In this document: positions 24,432 to 33,251 of the stretch, piece by piece | Layout of the letters: each line of letters starts with the position of its first letter | Position numbering within the stretch: the first letter of the stretch is position 1 | Assembly: GCF_002179965.1 (NCBI RefSeq) | Contig: NZ_NGUQ01000037.1 | Location: forward strand, 248,001-312,000 | DNA length: 64,000 bases | Reading direction: 5' to 3' | DNA from: Pandoraea sp. PE-S2T-3 | GTDB taxonomy: Bacteria > Pseudomonadota > Gammaproteobacteria > Burkholderiales > Burkholderiaceae | Translations under genes and position numbers: made by a program | Notes under the pieces: model-generated | Seen by the model: the letters and a program-made list of their open reading frames with translations, nothing else | Told to the model about the DNA's origin: nothing | The model's database searches: none

Positions 24432-27041
24432 ATGATGAAAAGACTGTGGTTTCAACTGCACTGGTTTTTCGGTATCACTGCCGGGCTGGTGCTGGCAGTG
24501 GTCGGCCTGACCGGCGCGCTCCTCTCTTACGATGACGAACTCACGCGAGCCTTCAGCTCGGGCGTGATGACCGTGCCTGTGCGCGACGGCGGCCGGCTGC
24601 CCGTGCCCGAACTGGTCGCACGCGTGCACGACGCCGTCCCTGATCGCCGCATTCTGCTGATGACGGTGGTGCGTACCCCGGAAGACGCGGTAGGCGTGCG
24701 TCTGTCGACCGGTGACGGCCCGCGCGGCGAGACCTATTTTGTCGATCCGTACACGGGTGAAATGCTCGGCCGCTCGAAGGCCGACGTCGTATTCCGTTTC
24801 ATCATGGACATCCACCGTTTTCTAACGGTGGAAGGCATCGGCAAGCAGATCACCGGCGCGGCCACGCTGCTGCTGTTCCTGCTCGCGCTGAGCGGCCTGT
24901 ATCTGCGTTGGCCACGCCGTCTGGGCAACTGGCGCGCGTGGTTTCACATCGATTTCAAGAAGAAGGGCCGGCCGTTCCTCTGGAATCTGCACGCGGTGAT
25001 CGGCACGGTGGTGCTGGTGCCGTATCTGTTGTCGGCCACGACCGGGCTCTATTGGTCGTACGACTGGTGGCGCGGCATGCTGTTTTCCATCGCTGGGGTT
25101 CAGCAGCCGGTGCGCAACAAGCCGGCGGCACAACCGAAGATGGCGAAGGGCGGGAAGGACGCAAAGGGCGCCGGTGCCGAGGGCGGTGAGCGCAAGAAGC
25201 CCGCGCTGCCGGATCTGGCCGACACCGACGTGAACGTCGCGTGGGAAGCGTTCAAGGCCGAAGTCCCGAACTACACCAAGGTCTATCTGCGCCCGGCACA
25301 AAAAACGGGTGGCCCGCTCCAGATGACGTGGCTCGACGATTCGGTGCCGCACGAGCGCGCCTTCAGCCGTCTGGACGTGGATGCGGTGACGGGCAAGGTC
25401 AGCAACGTGGAGCGTTACGGCCAGAAGACCGTCGGCGGCCAGTTGATGACGAGCATTTACGCACTGCATCGCGGCAGCTTCTTCGGGCCGGTGGGCATCG
25501 TCGTCATGATGTTGTCGAGCCTGATGATGCCGGTGTTCTTCGTCACCGGCTGGATGCTCTATCTTGATCGTCGCAAGAAGAAACGGGCGCTGGCGGCGTC
25601 GCGGCCGGTGGTTGCCGGCAATGACAAGCCGTCCGCGGGCGGGGCGATAGCCGAAGAGGGCGTCCTGATCGGCTTTGCCAGCCAGAGCGGCGTGGCGGAA
25701 GGCCTTGCGTGGCAGACGGCTGGCATGTTGCAAGGCGCCGGTGTGCCGGCGCAGATTCAACCGCTCGCACGCATCGGCGAAGCGCAACTTGGCACCGCCA
25801 AGCGCGCGCTTTTCATCGTCAGCACGTTCGGCGACGGTGAACCGCCCGACAGCGCTCGCCGCTTCGCACAGCAACTGATGAATCAGGCGATGGCGTTGCC
25901 GACGCTGCGCTTTGCCGTGCTCTCGTTGGGCGACAGTCAGTACGACCGGTTCTGCGGTTTCGGGCGCACCCTCGACGGCTGGCTGCGCGCGCAAGGCGGC
26001 GTAGCGGCGTTCGAGCCCATTGAAGTCGACCGGGGAGATCCGGGCGCATGGGCGCGGTGGCAGGAGCGACTGGGTGAGTGGCTCGGCCGCCCGCTCTCAG
26101 CAGCGAAGTCCGATGACTCGCCTGTCTTCCAATCGTGGCAACTTGCCGAACGCACGTTGCTAAACCCCGGCAGCACTGGCTTGCCGGCCTATCACGTGGC
26201 CTTTACGCCGCCGCCGGGCGTCAAGTGGGTGGCGGGCGATCTGGTGGAAGTGTTGCCGCGTCATCCTCAAGCACGCATCGACGCGTGGCTGGCGGGCAGT
26301 GTCTGGGCGTCGGACGTCCGGGTGACGGTCGCCGGGCGTGAAGTGACGCTGGGCGAAGCGCTGCGCGAGCGCGTTCTGCCCGATGCGGCACCCCCTGCCG
26401 GCATCGACTTGCAGGCGTGGCTCGCACCGTTGGCGACGCTGCCCGAGCGCGAGTATTCGATTGCCTCGACGCCGGCGGAAGGCCAGTTGGCGCTGCTGGT
26501 GCGTCAGGCACGTAATCCCGACGGCTCGCTCGGCTTGGGTTCGGGCTGGCTGACAGACGGCGTGGCGCTGGGCGGCGACGTCATGATGCGCGTGCGTCCG
26601 AACCCGGGCTTCCATGGTCCGCAAGACGATCGCGGCGTGATCCTTATCGGCAACGGTACCGGACTTGCCGGCTTACGCGCGCACTTGTCCGAGCGCATCG
26701 CTCAGGGACGCCGTCGCAACTGGCTGATCTTCGGCGAGCGTCAGGCGGCGCATGACAGCTTCCACGATGCGACGTTGCGTGACTGGCAGGCGCAGGGTGG
26801 CATTGCCCGCATCGACCGTGTGTATTCGCGCGATCAGGCCGCACGTATCTACGTGCAGGATCGCGTGCGGGAAGTCGCTTCTGACATCGCCGAATGGGTA
26901 CAGCAGGGCGCGTCGATCTATGTTTGCGGCAGTTTGTCCGGCATGGCTCCCGCGGTCGATGCGGCACTGGCCGAGGCCATCGGCCCGCAGGCATTGCTCG
27001 ATCTGTCGGCACAAGGACGGTATCGTCGCGACATCTATTAA
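24432..27041 (+). CDS. PepSY-domain membrane flavoprotein reductase (CysJ-like C-terminus)
   Basis: An 869-residue fusion. The N-terminal part is a PepSY_TM module with four TM helices (about residues 12-32, 138-157, 190-210 and 355-380) and a Lys/Gly/Ala-rich periplasmic linker near 225-265. From about 410 a flavodoxin domain begins (LIGFASQSGVAEGLAWQTAG), followed by an FAD/NADPH reductase region (GVILIGNGTGLAGLRAHL, IYVCGSLSGM) and the CysJ-like C-terminus RYRRDIY. It should move electrons from NADPH through FAD and FMN across the membrane, probably to ferric siderophores or another periplasmic acceptor. Two adjacent ATGs (24432, 24435) are possible; neither has a strong Shine-Dalgarno. 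A Fur-like box precedes it. Confidence 0.87.
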   Translation: MMKRLWFQLHWFFGITAGLVLAVVGLTGALLSYDDELTRAFSSGVMTVPVRDGGRLPVPELVARVHDAVPDRRILLMTVVRTPEDAVGVRLSTGDGPRGETYFVDPYTGEMLGRSKADVVFRFIMDIHRFLTVEGIGKQITGAATLLLFLLALSGLYLRWPRRLGNWRAWFHIDFKKKGRPFLWNLHAVIGTVVLVPYLLSATTGLYWSYDWWRGMLFSIAGVQQPVRNKPAAQPKMAKGGKDAKGAGAEGGERKKPALPDLADTDVNVAWEAFKAEVPNYTKVYLRPAQKTGGPLQMTWLDDSVPHERAFSRLDVDAVTGKVSNVERYGQKTVGGQLMTSIYALHRGSFFGPVGIVVMMLSSLMMPVFFVTGWMLYLDRRKKKRALAASRPVVAGNDKPSAGGAIAEEGVLIGFASQSGVAEGLAWQTAGMLQGAGVPAQIQPLARIGEAQLGTAKRALFIVSTFGDGEPPDSARRFAQQLMNQAMALPTLRFAVLSLGDSQYDRFCGFGRTLDGWLRAQGGVAAFEPIEVDRGDPGAWARWQERLGEWLGRPLSAAKSDDSPVFQSWQLAERTLLNPGSTGLPAYHVAFTPPPGVKWVAGDLVEVLPRHPQARIDAWLAGSVWASDVRVTVAGREVTLGEALRERVLPDAAPPAGIDLQAWLAPLATLPEREYSIASTPAEGQLALLVRQARNPDGSLGLGSGWLTDGVALGGDVMMRVRPNPGFHGPQDDRGVILIGNGTGLAGLRAHLSERIAQGRRRNWLIFGERQAAHDSFHDATLRDWQAQGGIARIDRVYSRDQAARIYVQDRVREVASDIAEWVQQGASIYVCGSLSGMAPAVDAALAEAIGPQALLDLSAQGRYRRDIY

Positions 27042-27073
27042 GCGTTCACGCGCGGTGTGCTAACTTGTTGCGA

Positions 27074-27100
27074 GGGCCTGATGATCATCAGGCCCTTTTT
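27074..27100 (+). terminator. Rho-independent terminator after the PepSY-flavoreductase
   Basis: The perfect palindrome GGGCCTGATGA / TCATCAGGCCC (27074-27095) is followed directly by five Ts, 33 bases after the stop codon. Confidence 0.85.
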
Positions 27101-27139
27101 CCATGAGCTTCATGACAACCGGTCTTGCAGGAGGGGGCA

Positions 27140-27424
27140 ATGACGACAACGTGGCAAATCATCGTGCATGGGGTGGTGCAAGGCGTCGGCTACCGGGCCT
27201 CGTGTGTCGTGGCTGCCCACAGGCTCGGCGTGAATGGCTGGGTGCGTAACCGGCGCGACGGGACGGTCGAGGCGATTGCGCAAGGCAGCGCCGATCAGTT
27301 GCTCGCGTTCTGCGAATGGATGCGGCAGGGGCCACCCGGGGCGCAGGTCACGTCGTGCGAAGTCGACAAGGCGTGGATCGCCGAGACGCCGCTCAAGGGG
27401 TTCGAGCAGCGCGCGAGCGTCTGA
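27140..27424 (+). CDS. acyP: Acylphosphatase
   Basis: A 94-residue acylphosphatase with the phosphate-binding loop VQGVGYRAS (catalytic Arg) near residues 15-23 and the catalytic Asn in GVNGWVRNRRDGTVEA. It hydrolyses acyl phosphates such as carbamoyl phosphate; the biological role in bacteria is still debated. A strong GGAGGGGG Shine-Dalgarno precedes the ATG at 27140, which excludes the five-residue longer start. Monocistronic between two hairpins. Confidence 0.93.
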   Translation: MTTTWQIIVHGVVQGVGYRASCVVAAHRLGVNGWVRNRRDGTVEAIAQGSADQLLAFCEWMRQGPPGAQVTSCEVDKAWIAETPLKGFEQRASV

Positions 27425-27450
27425 TTTTCCGTGGAGTAGGGGATCGGCGA

Positions 27451-27475
27451 ACCGGCGTCGAGAACCGACGCCGGT
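27451..27475. terminator. Hairpin between acylphosphatase and chemoreceptor genes
   Basis: A perfect 10-base stem (ACCGGCGTCG / CGACGCCGGT) with a 5-base loop lies between the two convergent genes. It has no T-tract on either side, so if it terminates transcription it is atypical. Confidence 0.5.
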
Positions 27476-27510
27476 GAATGTTGCGTGTTGTGAAAGGGCG
27501 TGCGGCAGGA

Positions 27511-29154
27511 TCAGGCGGCGAGCGCCAGCGTCCCGTGCGACGGGGCAACGGCCGCAACCCCCTGCATACCGATCGAGGCGTGCGTCGAATCGTGCGCCGA
27601 CAGCCGGAACAACGCGACCGACTCGCGCAAGCGTGCGGCTTGCGATTCCAAGGCGGCAGCGGCTGCGGAAGCTTCTTCCACGAGCGCCGCATTCTGTTGT
27701 GTCATCTCGTCCATCTGCGTCACGGCACCGTTGACTTGCTCGATGCCGCTCGACTGCTCGACGCTGGCGGCCGAAATCTCACCCATGATGTCGGTGACGC
27801 GCTTGACCGACTGCACCACTTCAATCATCGTCGCGCCCGCCCGTTCGACCAGACGGGTGCCGGTCTCGACACGGCTGCCCGACGCGTCGATCAATCCCTT
27901 GATTTCCTTGGCGGCTGCCGCGCTGCGTTGGGCAAGCGTGCGCACTTCGCCCGCAACCACCGCAAAACCGCGACCCTGCTCGCCGGCCCGCGCGGCTTCG
28001 ACGGCGGCGTTGAGCGCCAGAATGTTGGTCTGGAAGGCGATGCCGTCGATAACGGTCAGGATGTCGTTGACCTTTTGCGAGGCTTCGGAAATATCGCGCA
28101 TGGTCGTGACGACTTCCTGCACGACTTCGCCGCCGCGTGAGGCGGTCTCCGACGCCGTCACGGCCAATTGGCTTGCGGCGCGTGCGTTCTCGGCGTTCTG
28201 CTTCACGACGGCGGTGAGTTCCTCCATGCTCGCAGCGGTTTGCTCCAGCGAGGACGCCTGCGATTCGGTGCGTGCCGACAGGTCGGCATTGCCGTCGGCA
28301 ATTTCGCGGGCGCTGCCGTGAATGGCTTCCGTGCTTTCGCGCACGGTGCCTACGGTGCCGGCAATGCCGTCGCGCATGCGGCCGAGGGCGCCGAACAACT
28401 GGCCCATCTCGTTGTTGGTGCGCTGTTCCACGCGGTGGCTCAGATCACCGGCTGCCATGCGCTCGAAGTGCCCGATGGCTTCGCGAATCGGACGCAGCAC
28501 GGCGCGGGCCAGCATGGCGCGGCCCCACAGGGCGACGAGCAGGGCGATCGCCAACGTGACGCCCAAGGCAATGCGCATGATGTTGTAGCGCTGTTGGGCG
28601 GCCTCGAAGCGGTCTTTCTGGCGCGCAATCTGAATGTCCTGCAACTCGCGGATGGCGCTGTCGACGGCGTTGTAAGCCGACGGCGCGACGCGTGCCTGAA
28701 TCTGGTGGAAGCCCGCCACATCCCCCTGCTTGAGGGCGTTCATCGCTGGGGTAATCACGTTCTCGAAGAAGTTCCGGCGCTTGGCGTCGGCGGCCTTGGC
28801 CAACTCCGCTTCGTGCGTGTCTTCCTTGGGACGTTTCAGATAGTCGTTCCAGAGGGCGTCGGAAGCGGCGATGTATTGGTTGCCGCGCTTGAGCACCTTT
28901 TCCGACTCGTCCGGGTCAGCGCCGAGGCTGACATAGGAGGCGAACGTCGCCATCGAGAGGCGTGTCCGTAGAAGCTGCTCGCCCGTGCCCTTGAGTTCGG
29001 CCAGCGCGGGGGTGTCGTCCGTGGCCATCTTGCTCAGGGACTCGTTGCTGGAGCTGAGCGCTTGCAAGCCCAGCACGCTAACGAGGACGAGAACTGCACC
29101 AAGCAAACCAAGGACCAGTGTCAGGCTGGTCCGAATCGTCATGTTCTTATACAT
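27511..29154 (-). CDS. Methyl-accepting chemotaxis protein
   Basis: A 547-residue chemoreceptor. [16 protein letters not shown] leads into TM1 (about residues 10-32), then a four-helix-bundle ligand domain of about 150 residues, TM2 near 190-212, a HAMP domain and a long cytoplasmic coiled coil. The signalling hairpin is intact ([39 protein letters not shown]). It senses an unknown small ligand and controls CheA. No CheR-binding pentapeptide is seen at the C-terminus, which is Ala/Leu-rich. An open frame runs 62 residues further upstream but is Arg-rich and crosses into the divergent promoter region, so 29154 is preferred. Confidence 0.93.
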   Translation of the reverse strand: MYKNMTIRTSLTLVLGLLGAVLVLVSVLGLQALSSSNESLSKMATDDTPALAELKGTGEQLLRTRLSMATFASYVSLGADPDESEKVLKRGNQYIAASDALWNDYLKRPKEDTHEAELAKAADAKRRNFFENVITPAMNALKQGDVAGFHQIQARVAPSAYNAVDSAIRELQDIQIARQKDRFEAAQQRYNIMRIALGVTLAIALLVALWGRAMLARAVLRPIREAIGHFERMAAGDLSHRVEQRTNNEMGQLFGALGRMRDGIAGTVGTVRESTEAIHGSAREIADGNADLSARTESQASSLEQTAASMEELTAVVKQNAENARAASQLAVTASETASRGGEVVQEVVTTMRDISEASQKVNDILTVIDGIAFQTNILALNAAVEAARAGEQGRGFAVVAGEVRTLAQRSAAAAKEIKGLIDASGSRVETGTRLVERAGATMIEVVQSVKRVTDIMGEISAASVEQSSGIEQVNGAVTQMDEMTQQNAALVEEASAAAAALESQAARLRESVALFRLSAHDSTHASIGMQGVAAVAPSHGTLALAA

Positions 29155-29425
29155 ATTTATCGATGGAATGTGTGCCCGGGTCGCGGAAAGAGAAACACGC
29201 GGCCTCCCCCGCCGGATGCTTCGAACAAAGCGGGTCATAGGGATTATCGGCAGATGAGACACGGAACTTGAGCCGTTTTGTCCGGCGAAATCCGAAAGCC
29301 CGCCTGATCGTGTCGAAGTTCGGAATTTGCGCAGCCGCAAAACGCTCGCCAGACGCCAGACTCAAGGCTGTCCAGTTCCTCAGTACGCCGAAGCGCTCAC
29401 GAGCGCAGTGACGCGTCTTCACACG

Positions 29426-31120
29426 ATGACTTTCAATGATCTCCCCAATGATGGCCTCGACGGTTGCCGCGATGACGCGGTGATGCGAACGGAGTCGGCC
29501 GCTACCGAAATCGATGCCGCGCTGGCCGCGTTGCCCTCCCTTACGGAGGAAGGCGGCGTCGATTTAGCCGGCACATTCCGCATGGCACTGGTGCACGAAC
29601 TGCGCGCGCCGTTGCAGGTGCTGCAAGGGCAACTGGATGCGTTGGCCGGTGATGGCGACGGGGACGGCGACGCCAGCGGGGCGGACCTGACCGGTACCGC
29701 GCCCGCTGCCGGATTCCCTTCCGAACGCGGCGGAGGCGCAGGCAGTGCGCGATTCGACACCATGCGAGCGGCGCTCGATGTGCTCGTGCGTGTCGTGGAC
29801 GATGTGTTGCAGCTCGGGCAGGGCGATGCCCTGGAGATGCCGCTGCGCGACGAACCCTTTGAAGTGCGGGCGCAACTGGACGGTGAAGTGGCGATCTTTG
29901 CCGCTGAAGCACGGGCGAAGGGCCTGGCGCTGCGCTGCGATATCGACGACGAGGTACCCGTCATGTTGCGAGGCGATGCCGTGCGGCTGCGGCAGATCGT
30001 GCGAACGCTGCTTGCCAACGCGCTGAAGTACACCGCCGAGGGGGAAGTTTGCGTTCGGGCTTCCTGGCGGGCGCAGACGGAACATTTGACGGTGTGCGTG
30101 ACCGACACCGGGCCGGGCATTCCCGAAGGGGCCCGGGAAGCTGTCTTCCATGCGTTTTTTCGGGGGCAGCCGACGATCCCGGGCACGGGGCTGGGCTTAT
30201 GGATCGCACGCCGTTGGGCGCATCGGATGAGCGGTGCGCTGCTCGCGGAGACGCCGGCGCGAGGTGCGCACTTGCGCTTGTCGTTGCCGTTTCCACCGCT
30301 TGCACCGTTTCCATCGCTTTCACCACCGGCGGACCGTGGCCTGATGTCGCTCAGTGGCGCGTCCGGCGGTGCCGCCCACTTCGAGAGCGCAGACCAAGCG
30401 TCGCCGGTCGCCGTCGTGCCCGTTCGGGAAGGCCTGCGCGTACTCGTGGTGGAGGACCACCCGATCAACCGCCTCGTGCTGTGCGAGCAATTGGGGGCGC
30501 TGGGGTGCGTGGTGCAGGGCGTGGGCGACGCGGCAGAGGCGCTCTCCCAATGGGCGGCGTGCGACGTCGATGTCGTGCTGACCGACGTGCAACTCGGGCA
30601 CGCCTGCGGGCTGAGGTTGGCGGGGGATTTGCAGCGAACGGCAACGGCGCTGCATCGCCTGCCCCCGGTCGTGATTGCCGTGACCGGATCGGTGCTCGAC
30701 GCGCGCATGGCCAGGGAAGCGGGTATCGACACGGTGCTGCCGAAACCTGTCTCTCGCCGGCGGTTGCAACAGGCGCTCGCGGCGCGCTGGCCACGGCCGG
30801 TGGCGCTCGGACACGACGCTGGATTGTCACCGGTTGGCGGCGCCATGCCGGAAGTCCCGCATGCCATACAGGTCACGCAGATCAATCCGAAATTGCCGCT
30901 TTACAGGGATGCCGTGGCGAGGGGCGTGATGCGCGCAGAGATGGCGAAAGACATTGCCCAGTTCCGCCGTTTGCTCAGGCGTCGGCATAAAGGTGATCTC
31001 GCTGCGGCGCAGGCGGTGTTGCATCGCATGCAGGGGGCGTGCCGCATGTTCGGCGATCCCGAGTTGCTGGCTCGCTGCGCGTCGCTGGCCGCGAAGCTGG
31101 CGGCCGTCTCCTCGATCTGA
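29426..31120 (+). CDS. Soluble hybrid histidine kinase (HisKA-HATPase-REC-Hpt)
   Basis: About 564 residues from the ATG at 29426 with no TM helix and no recognisable sensor domain. Order: H-box FRMALVHELRAPLQVL with His57; catalytic ATPase with LLANALKYT, DTGPGIPEG and GTGLGLWIARR (about 150-290); a Pro-rich linker (about 288-302); receiver domain with LRVLVVEDHPINR and the phospho-acceptor Asp387 in LTDVQL; and a C-terminal Hpt-like helix with His533 in LHRMQGACRMFGD. A full internal phosphorelay is thus possible. A DGDGDGDGDA-type stretch interrupts the HisKA region near residues 76-84. Divergent from the chemoreceptor gene. The start is uncertain; ATG 29483 is an alternative. Confidence 0.85.
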   Translation: MTFNDLPNDGLDGCRDDAVMRTESAATEIDAALAALPSLTEEGGVDLAGTFRMALVHELRAPLQVLQGQLDALAGDGDGDGDASGADLTGTAPAAGFPSERGGGAGSARFDTMRAALDVLVRVVDDVLQLGQGDALEMPLRDEPFEVRAQLDGEVAIFAAEARAKGLALRCDIDDEVPVMLRGDAVRLRQIVRTLLANALKYTAEGEVCVRASWRAQTEHLTVCVTDTGPGIPEGAREAVFHAFFRGQPTIPGTGLGLWIARRWAHRMSGALLAETPARGAHLRLSLPFPPLAPFPSLSPPADRGLMSLSGASGGAAHFESADQASPVAVVPVREGLRVLVVEDHPINRLVLCEQLGALGCVVQGVGDAAEALSQWAACDVDVVLTDVQLGHACGLRLAGDLQRTATALHRLPPVVIAVTGSVLDARMAREAGIDTVLPKPVSRRRLQQALAARWPRPVALGHDAGLSPVGGAMPEVPHAIQVTQINPKLPLYRDAVARGVMRAEMAKDIAQFRRLLRRRHKGDLAAAQAVLHRMQGACRMFGDPELLARCASLAAKLAAVSSI

Positions 31121-31121
31121 C

Positions 31122-31138
31122 GTGACACTTAATGTCAC
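31122..31138. promoter_or_regulatory. Inverted repeat upstream of higBA (candidate operator)
   Basis: GTGACA and TGTCAC are separated by five bases (CTTAA), 48 bases before the higB ATG and next to AT-rich promoter-like sequence (TATAAC at 31142, TATAAA at 31171). Antitoxins of the HigA type usually bind such repeats, so this may be an autoregulation site. It starts two bases after the kinase stop codon. Confidence 0.5.
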
Positions 31139-31185
31139 TCATATAACGTTGTTCGTTTAACGATATGTGTTATAAATTCAAACCT

Positions 31186-31467
31186 ATGATCCAAACCTTC
31201 TCGGACAAGGTGACCGCGGCACTCTTCACCGGTTGCTACGTACGCAGGTTTCCGAAATCGATTCAGCGCGCTGCGTTACGCAAGTTGTTGATGATCGACG
31301 CCGCGACTTGTGTGGAGGACTTGCTGGTGCCGCCGGGCAACCGATTGGAGGGTTTGCACGGAAAGCCAGTGGATTTGTGGAGCATTCGCGTCAATCAGCA
31401 ATGGCGCGTGTGTTTCCGATTTGCCAAGGGCGATGCCTACGACGTAGGTATCGTCGACTATCACTGA
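31186..31467 (+). CDS. higB: RelE/HigB-family toxin
   Basis: A 93-residue type II toxin. MIQTFSDKVTAALFTG, RLEGLHGKPVDLWSIRVN and the C-terminal VGIVDYH are hallmarks of HigB-type RNases, which cut mRNA on the ribosome. The preferred ATG is 31186; a frame open to 31165 would begin inside the promoter-like TATAAA. It is followed after 14 bases by its antitoxin gene, in the toxin-first order normal for hig loci. Confidence 0.92.
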   Translation: MIQTFSDKVTAALFTGCYVRRFPKSIQRAALRKLLMIDAATCVEDLLVPPGNRLEGLHGKPVDLWSIRVNQQWRVCFRFAKGDAYDVGIVDYH

Positions 31468-31481
31468 AATGGGGTTTTGCG

Positions 31482-31832
31482 ATGAGCATCAGACGAGATC
31501 AGATTGACCAGACCGATTTTGCGGGGCTGGTCACCGGGCAGTCGCTGGCGCCGATTCATCCGGGGGAAATTCTGCGGGAGGAATTCATGGTGCCGGGCGG
31601 CATGTCGGCGAACGCGCTGGCCTTGGCGCTTCATGTGCCGGCACCGCGCATCAACGACGTCGTGCGCGGCAAGCGGGGTATTTCGGCCGACACGGCCCTG
31701 CGTCTTGCGCGCTACTTCGGCACCTCGGCGGAGTTCTGGACCAATCTCCAGGCGTCGTACGACCTGCGTGTTGCGTTGCAGGCCGCCGGCGCGGACATCA
31801 TTCGGCAGGTGCTCCCGCTACGCGCGGCCTGA
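31482..31832 (+). CDS. higA: HigA-family antitoxin (XRE-type helix-turn-helix)
   Basis: A 116-residue protein with an XRE helix-turn-helix in the middle: IHPGEILREEFMVPGGMSANAL followed by RINDVVRGKRGISADTALRLARYFGTSAEFW, the pattern of HigA/VapI antitoxins. It should neutralise the toxin encoded 14 bases upstream and repress the operon. The ATG at 31482 gives the usual length. Confidence 0.92.
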   Translation: MSIRRDQIDQTDFAGLVTGQSLAPIHPGEILREEFMVPGGMSANALALALHVPAPRINDVVRGKRGISADTALRLARYFGTSAEFWTNLQASYDLRVALQAAGADIIRQVLPLRAA

Positions 31833-31846
31833 CACGTTCAGTGTCA
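31830..31846. repeat. Inverted repeat at the end of higA
   Basis: TGACAC and GTGTCA flank a 5-base loop, covering the last bases of the higA stop region and the gap to the convergent hemolysin III gene. It shares TGACA/TGTCA half sites with the repeat at 31122-31138. It may be a second antitoxin site or a weak bidirectional terminator. Confidence 0.5.
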
Positions 31847-31855
31847 GACCCTACC

Positions 31856-32509
31856 TCAGAGGTAGCGGCAGACCGCAAGGTAGTGGCAGGCCGTGCCGCC
31901 AATGGCGAACAGGTGCCAGACCAGGTGTCCGAACTTGATATGCCCGTCGAGCGAATAGAAGATCGCGCCGACGGTGTAGGCAACGCCACCGGCATACAGC
32001 CAGCCGGCACCGGGCCCGGGAATGGCGGCGAGCACGGGCCCAGCGACGAGGACTGCCACCCAGCCGAGGCAGATGTACAGGGTTGTCGAGACGAGCGGCC
32101 GGTCGAGCAGGCCGAGTGTTTTGGCGATCAGGCCAGCGAGCGCCATGGCCCAGACACCCGTGAGCAGCGGCCAGCCCCACGGGTCATGCAGGATCTTGAC
32201 CGTGAAAGGGGTGTACGTCCCGGCAATGAAAAGAAAGATGGCGCAGTGGTCGACCCGCATGAACACGCGCTTGGCACGTCCGTCGGGCAGGCCGTGGTAG
32301 AGCGCAGAAGACAGGTAGACCACCACCATCGTGGCGGCAAACACGCCGATACCGATCTGCTGCGCCGCGCTCGGGCCTACGGCCGACGGCGGGCGTACCG
32401 CATTGAAGAGAAAGGGAATGGCGGCCAACGCTGCGAGGCACGCGAGTCCGTGACTGATGCTATTGGCGACTTCTTCGCTGCGCGTCTGAGCGCGTGCTTG
32501 CGACTTCAT
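31856..32509 (-). CDS. Hemolysin III (PAQR) family membrane protein
   Basis: A 217-residue protein with about seven TM helices. The family motifs are present: SALYHGLPDGRAKRVFMRVDH and FIAGTYTPF in the first half and GHLVWHLFAIGGTACHYLA near the C-terminus, with the His residues thought to bind metal in PAQR-type proteins. The hemolysin name comes from a Bacillus homologue and does not prove a toxin role. The ATG at 32509 overlaps the upstream stop by four bases; a seven-residue longer start at 32530 is possible. Confidence 0.88.
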   Translation of the reverse strand: MKSQARAQTRSEEVANSISHGLACLAALAAIPFLFNAVRPPSAVGPSAAQQIGIGVFAATMVVVYLSSALYHGLPDGRAKRVFMRVDHCAIFLFIAGTYTPFTVKILHDPWGWPLLTGVWAMALAGLIAKTLGLLDRPLVSTTLYICLGWVAVLVAGPVLAAIPGPGAGWLYAGGVAYTVGAIFYSLDGHIKFGHLVWHLFAIGGTACHYLAVCRYL

Positions 32510-33063
32510 GCGGGATGGGCTGCTCGCCATTTGCGTACGGCTTCAAGAGTGTTGGCGACGTGTTTGTCCGGATCGAGACTCACGTAGCTATAGATAACTT
32601 TCCCATCGGGGGCGATGACGTACGAGACGCGATTGGCCAGATCGGGTTTGAGCGCAAGCACGGCGTCGTAGGCGCGCATGATGTGCTGGTCCGTGTCGGC
32701 GGCAACGGCGAATTTGCTACGGCATTCCGACACCGAGAACTTGTTGAGTGTGTCGATGTTGTCGTGCGAGACGCCGATCACCGTGGCACCCATCGACTTG
32801 AACGTGTCGGTGGCTTCGGCGAAGTCGTGCGCTTCGATCGTGCAGCCCGTGGTGAAGGCGGCAGGATAGAAGTAGAGGACGACCGGTCCCTTCTTGAGCG
32901 CATCGGCCAGCGAGAACGAGAAGACATTGCCGCCAAGCGAGGCCTGCGCCGTGAAGTCAGGTGCCGTGGCGCCAGTCTTGAGGGCCGCATGTGCGGGGAT
33001 GAAACACCAGGCCGTCACGCCGAGAATAGCGGCTGCGGCTGTCACTCCGATCCAACGTTTCAT
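32506..33063 (-). CDS. Exported peroxiredoxin (BCP/PrxQ-like)
   Basis: A 185-residue thiol peroxidase with an N-terminal signal or anchor segment (MKRWIGVTAAAAILGVTAW, cleavage possible near AHA-A at residue 27). The peroxidatic Cys74 is in YPAAFTTGCTIEAHDF, and a candidate resolving Cys114 lies in VSECRSKF. The arrangement resembles PrxQ but with wider Cys spacing. It should reduce peroxides in the periplasm. The start at 33063 puts the signal peptide at the N-terminus; the longer open frame is Arg/Pro-rich. Coupled to the hemolysin III gene by a four-base overlap. Confidence 0.88.
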   Translation of the reverse strand: MKRWIGVTAAAAILGVTAWCFIPAHAALKTGATAPDFTAQASLGGNVFSFSLADALKKGPVVLYFYPAAFTTGCTIEAHDFAEATDTFKSMGATVIGVSHDNIDTLNKFSVSECRSKFAVAADTDQHIMRAYDAVLALKPDLANRVSYVIAPDGKVIYSYVSLDPDKHVANTLEAVRKWRAAHPA

Positions 33064-33146
33064 GCAGAGCTCCCAAAGTGGATGCCTAAGCGAATGCTTA
33101 AGGATAGAGGCTTGCGAGGGCACTGTCCAACGTCTGTGACGCGGGT

Positions 33147-33177
33147 GACAGTCTACTGTCGGGTTCGTGACACGAAC
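33147..33177. promoter_or_regulatory. Paired inverted repeats upstream of the peroxiredoxin gene
   Basis: GACAG-TCTA-CTGTC (33147-33160) is followed three bases later by GTTCGTG-A-CACGAAC (33163-33177). They lie 84-114 bases before the peroxiredoxin ATG, a position suited to a redox regulator or other operator. Confidence 0.4.
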
Positions 33178-33251
33178 AGGGCATTGCGCTGTCATGCGGG
33201 TCATTCATTGCGACGTTGCAACGACAGGGTAGTGAGGTGTAGCGATGAGAA

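Noticed and set aside
27074-27095. Perfect 22-base palindrome as a recombination or regulator site
   Set aside because: Its place just after a stop codon and the T-run that follows make a terminator the simpler reading.
31122-31846. higBA region as an inserted mobile element
   Set aside because: The flanking repeats are inverted repeats within themselves and not shared direct repeats, and no transposase or integrase is present; kept only as a question in the findings.
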